Shown here: positions 4,989 through 7,538 of the stretch, in pieces
Layout of the letters: every line of letters begins with the position of its first letter
Numbering within the stretch: position 1 is the stretch's first letter
DNA from: an uncultured Collinsella sp.
GTDB taxonomy: Bacteria; Actinomycetota; Coriobacteriia; Coriobacteriales; Coriobacteriaceae
Direction of reading: 5' to 3'
Assembly (NCBI GenBank): GCA_902475445.1
Contig: CABRZN010000088.1
Coordinates: 1-7,538, forward strand
Length of the DNA: 7,538 nucleotides
Translations under genes and position numbers: made by a program
Notes under the pieces: generated by a model
The model's database searches: none
What the model saw: the letters and a program-made list of their open reading frames with translations, nothing else
Told to the model about the DNA's origin: nothing

Positions 4989-7538
4989 GTGTATCTCAAG
5001 TCCCTCACGCTCAAAGGGTTCAAGTCGTTTGCCGACCGCGCCCACATGACGTTTGAGCCGGGCCTAACCGTCATCGTCGGTCCCAACGGCTCGGGAAAAT
5101 CGAACATCTCCGACTCGATTCTGTGGGTTCTGGGCGAGCAGAGCGCCAAGCAGCTGCGCGGCCAGGCCATGGAAGACGTCATCTTCTCGGGCTCGTCGGC
5201 GCGCAAGCCGGTAGGCGTGGCAGAGGTCACGCTGGTTCTCGACAATTCGGACCATATGCTGCCCGTCGACTTTGACGAGGTGGCCATCACCCGCCGCATG
5301 TATCGTTCGGGTGAGAGTGAGTACCTCATCAATTCGAGCCCGTGCCGCCTGATGGACATCCAGGATATCCTGCACGATTCGGGACTGGGCAAGGATACGC
5401 ATTCCATCATCAGCCAGGGCAAGCTCGATGCCATTTTGCAGAGCCGCCCCGAGGAGCGCCGTGCCCTCATTGAGGAGGCCGCCGGCATCTCCAAACACAA
5501 GCGTCGCAAGGAACGTGCGCTTAAAAAGATCAAGTCGATGGACGAGCACCTGACCCGTGCCCGCGATATCAATAAGGAAATCGCCCGTCAGCTGCGGCCG
5601 CTGGAGCGTCAGGTCGATCGCGCGCGCAAGTACAAAGAGCTGTCCTCGCGCGCGAACGAGCTTACGCAGATGCTGGCCGTCGATGAGCTGCGTTCACTGC
5701 AATCGCAGTGGAACGACCTGGAGAGCCGCTCCAAGGAGGGCGCTGCCGAGCTTGAGCTCGCGCAATACCGCTTGGGTGAAAAGGAGCGCGAGCTCGAGAA
5801 GCTCCAAGTTATGCTCGAGGAAAAGGGCCTGTTTGTGGGCGACTTGGGCGAGCAGCGCCGTCATATGCAAGACGTGGTCGGTCGCATTAACTCCGATATG
5901 CGCCTGCTCGAGGAAAAGGGCCATAACATGGTGTCGCGCCTGTCCGACATGCGTGGCCAGATCTCGAGCTCCGAGCATCAGCGCCGTCGCGTGGTCGAGG
6001 AGCTCGAGGACGCACGTGCTCAGCTCGAGGAAGTGACCGGCGCGCATATGCAGGCCCAGGAGGACGTTGACGCCGCTGGTCCTGCCGCCGCCGAGCTCCA
6101 CGAGCGTCGCGTTGCGCTCGACAATCAGATTTCGCAGCTCACGCGCGAACAGCGCGATGTGCAGCGCGTTGCCGATAATGCTGCGCTCGAGCTCGCCAAG
6201 GTGAAGGACTCGCTGAGCAACGCCGAGGTCGAGGACAACATGTATGCCTCGCGCCTGGAGCAGATCGATGAACAGCTCGAGGAGGTCACGGCATCGCTTG
6301 ATAGCCGCCGCGACCGTGCTGAGGAGCTTGAGAGCGCCCTTGAGGCGGCTCGTCAGGCCCAGAGCGATGCGCGCGAGGCCACCGAGACGGCACGGGCTGT
6401 CCTCAAGGACCTGCGTGCCCGCGAAGGCGAGGCACGCAACAAGCTGTCCGAGGTGCGCTCGGAGCTTGCCAGCCAAAAGAAGCTTGATGCTCGCATGGCC
6501 GACAGCTCGCCGCTCGTAAGCCGTCTGGTGGGCGCGCTGGGCGACGATGTCTCGGGTCGTCTGGGCGATGTGCTCGAGGCACCTCGTGAGCTTGAGGGCC
6601 TGGTTGAGCAGCTGCTCGCCGGCGATATCGATGCCCTGTTGTTCGATAACGCTGCCGCACTTGAGCGCGCCGGTCGCGCTGCGCTGGACCAGAAGAAGGC
6701 CTCGGGCGAGGCGCTGCTGGTGGCGCGCAGCGTGAGTGGCTCTGCGGCTGCCGAGGGTGCCGCCGGTACCCGTCTTGTTGATCGTCTGTCCGTGCGTGCG
6801 GGCTACGGTCCGGTCGTCGAGGCATTGCTCGGCGACTATTACGTGGTCGATGACTTGCCTTGTGCGCTGTCCGCGCCGGTCGTTGATGGCGTGACCTATG
6901 TGACTCCCGATGGCGCACGCGTTGCCTGCGGCGGCCTGGTTCGCGTGGGGCTTGATGCCGGCGAGGCTTCGGGCGCTCTGGAGCGCAAGCGTCGTATCCG
7001 CGAGCTGGAGGGCCTGGAGCCCGATCTTACTGCCGCGTTTGAGCATGTTTCTGATCAGGTCGTCGAGGCCAATGCGGCCGTCGAGGAGGCGCGCGCCGCC
7101 GAGGGCGATGCCGCCGGCGAGATTGCCCGTCTTGAGGGCGAGCGCCGCTCGCTGCTCTCTGAGATCGGCCGCCTGGAGCAGAGTGCCAACAATGCCGAGG
7201 TCGAGCGCGTGCGCATTTCCAAGCGCCGCGAGCAGGCCGCAGAGGCCGTTCGTGCCGCACGTCCGCGCGTGGACGAGCTCACTCGTTCGCGTGACGAGTC
7301 CCGTGCGCAGGCGAGCGACTTAGGCTTGCAGATTGCCGAGGCCAACGACGAGCTCGATCGCGTGCGCCGTGACGATTCTGAGGCAGCCGGTAAGCTCGCC
7401 GACGCCAAGGTGCGCCTGGCCCAGACGAGCGAGCGTCTTCGTTCTCTGAGGGGCCGCGTGCCCGACCTGGAGCATCGCCTGGAGGGCATCGACCGCCGTA
7501 TCCGCGGAACACGCCAGGCCTCGCGCTCACTCGAGCTG
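4989..7538 (+). CDS. smc: Chromosome segregation protein SMC (3' partial)
   Basis: The frame starts at GTG 4989 and stays open to the window edge, giving the first 850 residues of a protein usually about 1,180 long. SMC is the ATPase core of the Smc-ScpAB condensin that loads at parS/ori regions and aligns chromosome arms. The N-terminus MYLKSLTLKGFKSFADR is typical. The Walker A motif GPNGSGKS is at 31-38, the R-loop region RSGESEYLINS at 106-116, and the Q-loop ISQGKLDAIL at 141-150, followed by EEAAGISKHKRRKERALKKI (162-181). A long coiled coil covers about 170-505, the hinge about 507-653 (from SRLVGALGDDVSGRLGDVLE to TPDGARVACGGLVRVG), and the returning coiled coil begins near 668. The signature motif and Walker B lie beyond the window. 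GAGGA at 4981-4985 is a close but usable ribosome binding site, and the gap to rnc is 10 bases, so the two are probably co-transcribed. Confidence 0.95.
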   Translation, partial: MYLKSLTLKGFKSFADRAHMTFEPGLTVIVGPNGSGKSNISDSILWVLGEQSAKQLRGQAMEDVIFSGSSARKPVGVAEVTLVLDNSDHMLPVDFDEVAITRRMYRSGESEYLINSSPCRLMDIQDILHDSGLGKDTHSIISQGKLDAILQSRPEERRALIEEAAGISKHKRRKERALKKIKSMDEHLTRARDINKEIARQLRPLERQVDRARKYKELSSRANELTQMLAVDELRSLQSQWNDLESRSKEGAAELELAQYRLGEKERELEKLQVMLEEKGLFVGDLGEQRRHMQDVVGRINSDMRLLEEKGHNMVSRLSDMRGQISSSEHQRRRVVEELEDARAQLEEVTGAHMQAQEDVDAAGPAAAELHERRVALDNQISQLTREQRDVQRVADNAALELAKVKDSLSNAEVEDNMYASRLEQIDEQLEEVTASLDSRRDRAEELESALEAARQAQSDAREATETARAVLKDLRAREGEARNKLSEVRSELASQKKLDARMADSSPLVSRLVGALGDDVSGRLGDVLEAPRELEGLVEQLLAGDIDALLFDNAAALERAGRAALDQKKASGEALLVARSVSGSAAAEGAAGTRLVDRLSVRAGYGPVVEALLGDYYVVDDLPCALSAPVVDGVTYVTPDGARVACGGLVRVGLDAGEASGALERKRRIRELEGLEPDLTAAFEHVSDQVVEANAAVEEARAAEGDAAGEIARLEGERRSLLSEIGRLEQSANNAEVERVRISKRREQAAEAVRAARPRVDELTRSRDESRAQASDLGLQIAEANDELDRVRRDDSEAAGKLADAKVRLAQTSERLRSLRGRVPDLEHRLEGIDRRIRGTRQASRSLEL

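Noticed and set aside
4259..5572. A 437-codon minus-strand frame opposite rnc and the start of smc
   Set aside because: It is fully antisense to confident genes; its low-complexity Ser/Arg/Leu composition is typical of a shadow frame.
5694..7046. A 450-codon minus-strand frame opposite the smc coiled coil and hinge
   Set aside because: It mirrors the biased Glu/Leu/Ala codons of the SMC coiled coil. No recognisable domain or convincing start site.
5700..7500. Repetitive GAGCTCGAG-type runs in smc as possible DNA repeats
   Set aside because: They encode the Glu-Leu-Glu heptads of the coiled coil and carry no regular spacing at the DNA level.

Overview
This is a high-GC stretch of core bacterial chromosome. 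The set and order of genes (recG end, rsmD, coaD, a DivIVA/SepIVA-like coiled-coil gene, DUF177, rpmF, plsX, acpP, rnc, smc), all on the plus strand, point to an actinobacterium. The compact layout and codon style most resemble Coriobacteriia such as Collinsella; that lineage call is an inference from protein style and synteny, not from a database search. No mobile element, CRISPR array, tRNA, rRNA or foreign-looking segment was found, and there is no gene-free stretch longer than about 125 bases.

Layout. Bases 1-295 hold the last 97 codons of recG. They overlap rsmD by an ATGA junction, and rsmD in turn overlaps coaD by 8 bases, so these three look translationally coupled. After a 68-base gap with a candidate promoter come the SepIVA-like gene (1480-1977) and the DUF177 gene, joined by a TAATG junction. 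A second gap with a candidate promoter precedes rpmF (59 codons). Between rpmF and plsX lie a -10-like hexamer, a perfect 14-base palindrome and a strong intrinsic terminator whose T-run ends 4 bases before the plsX ribosome binding site. plsX is followed by a 124-base gap with a good -10 and a stable leader hairpin, then acpP, rnc (TTG start) and smc (GTG start), which runs off the right edge after 850 codons.

How the genes fit together. Three themes are interleaved. The first is ribosome making: RsmD methylates 16S rRNA, DUF177/YceD is linked to rRNA accumulation, L32 is a 50S protein, and RNase III processes rRNA precursors. The second is lipid making: CoaD makes dephospho-CoA, CoA donates the 4'-phosphopantetheine that loads AcpP on Ser38, and PlsX converts acyl-ACP to acyl-phosphate for phospholipid synthesis. 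The third is chromosome and cell-division upkeep: RecG, the SepIVA-like protein and Smc. The yceD-rpmF-plsX and acpP-rnc-smc blocks are widely conserved, and here they sit together without the fab genes that separate plsX from acpP in many Firmicutes.

I see no evidence of a novel system. The points most worth a second look are regulatory: the terminator plsX transcription must apparently cross, the palindrome next to it, the acpP leader hairpin, a shared extended -10 style, and a hairpin in the first codons of rnc. Two protein observations also stand out: the short SepIVA-like protein, and an Asn at a normally acidic active-site position of RNase III.
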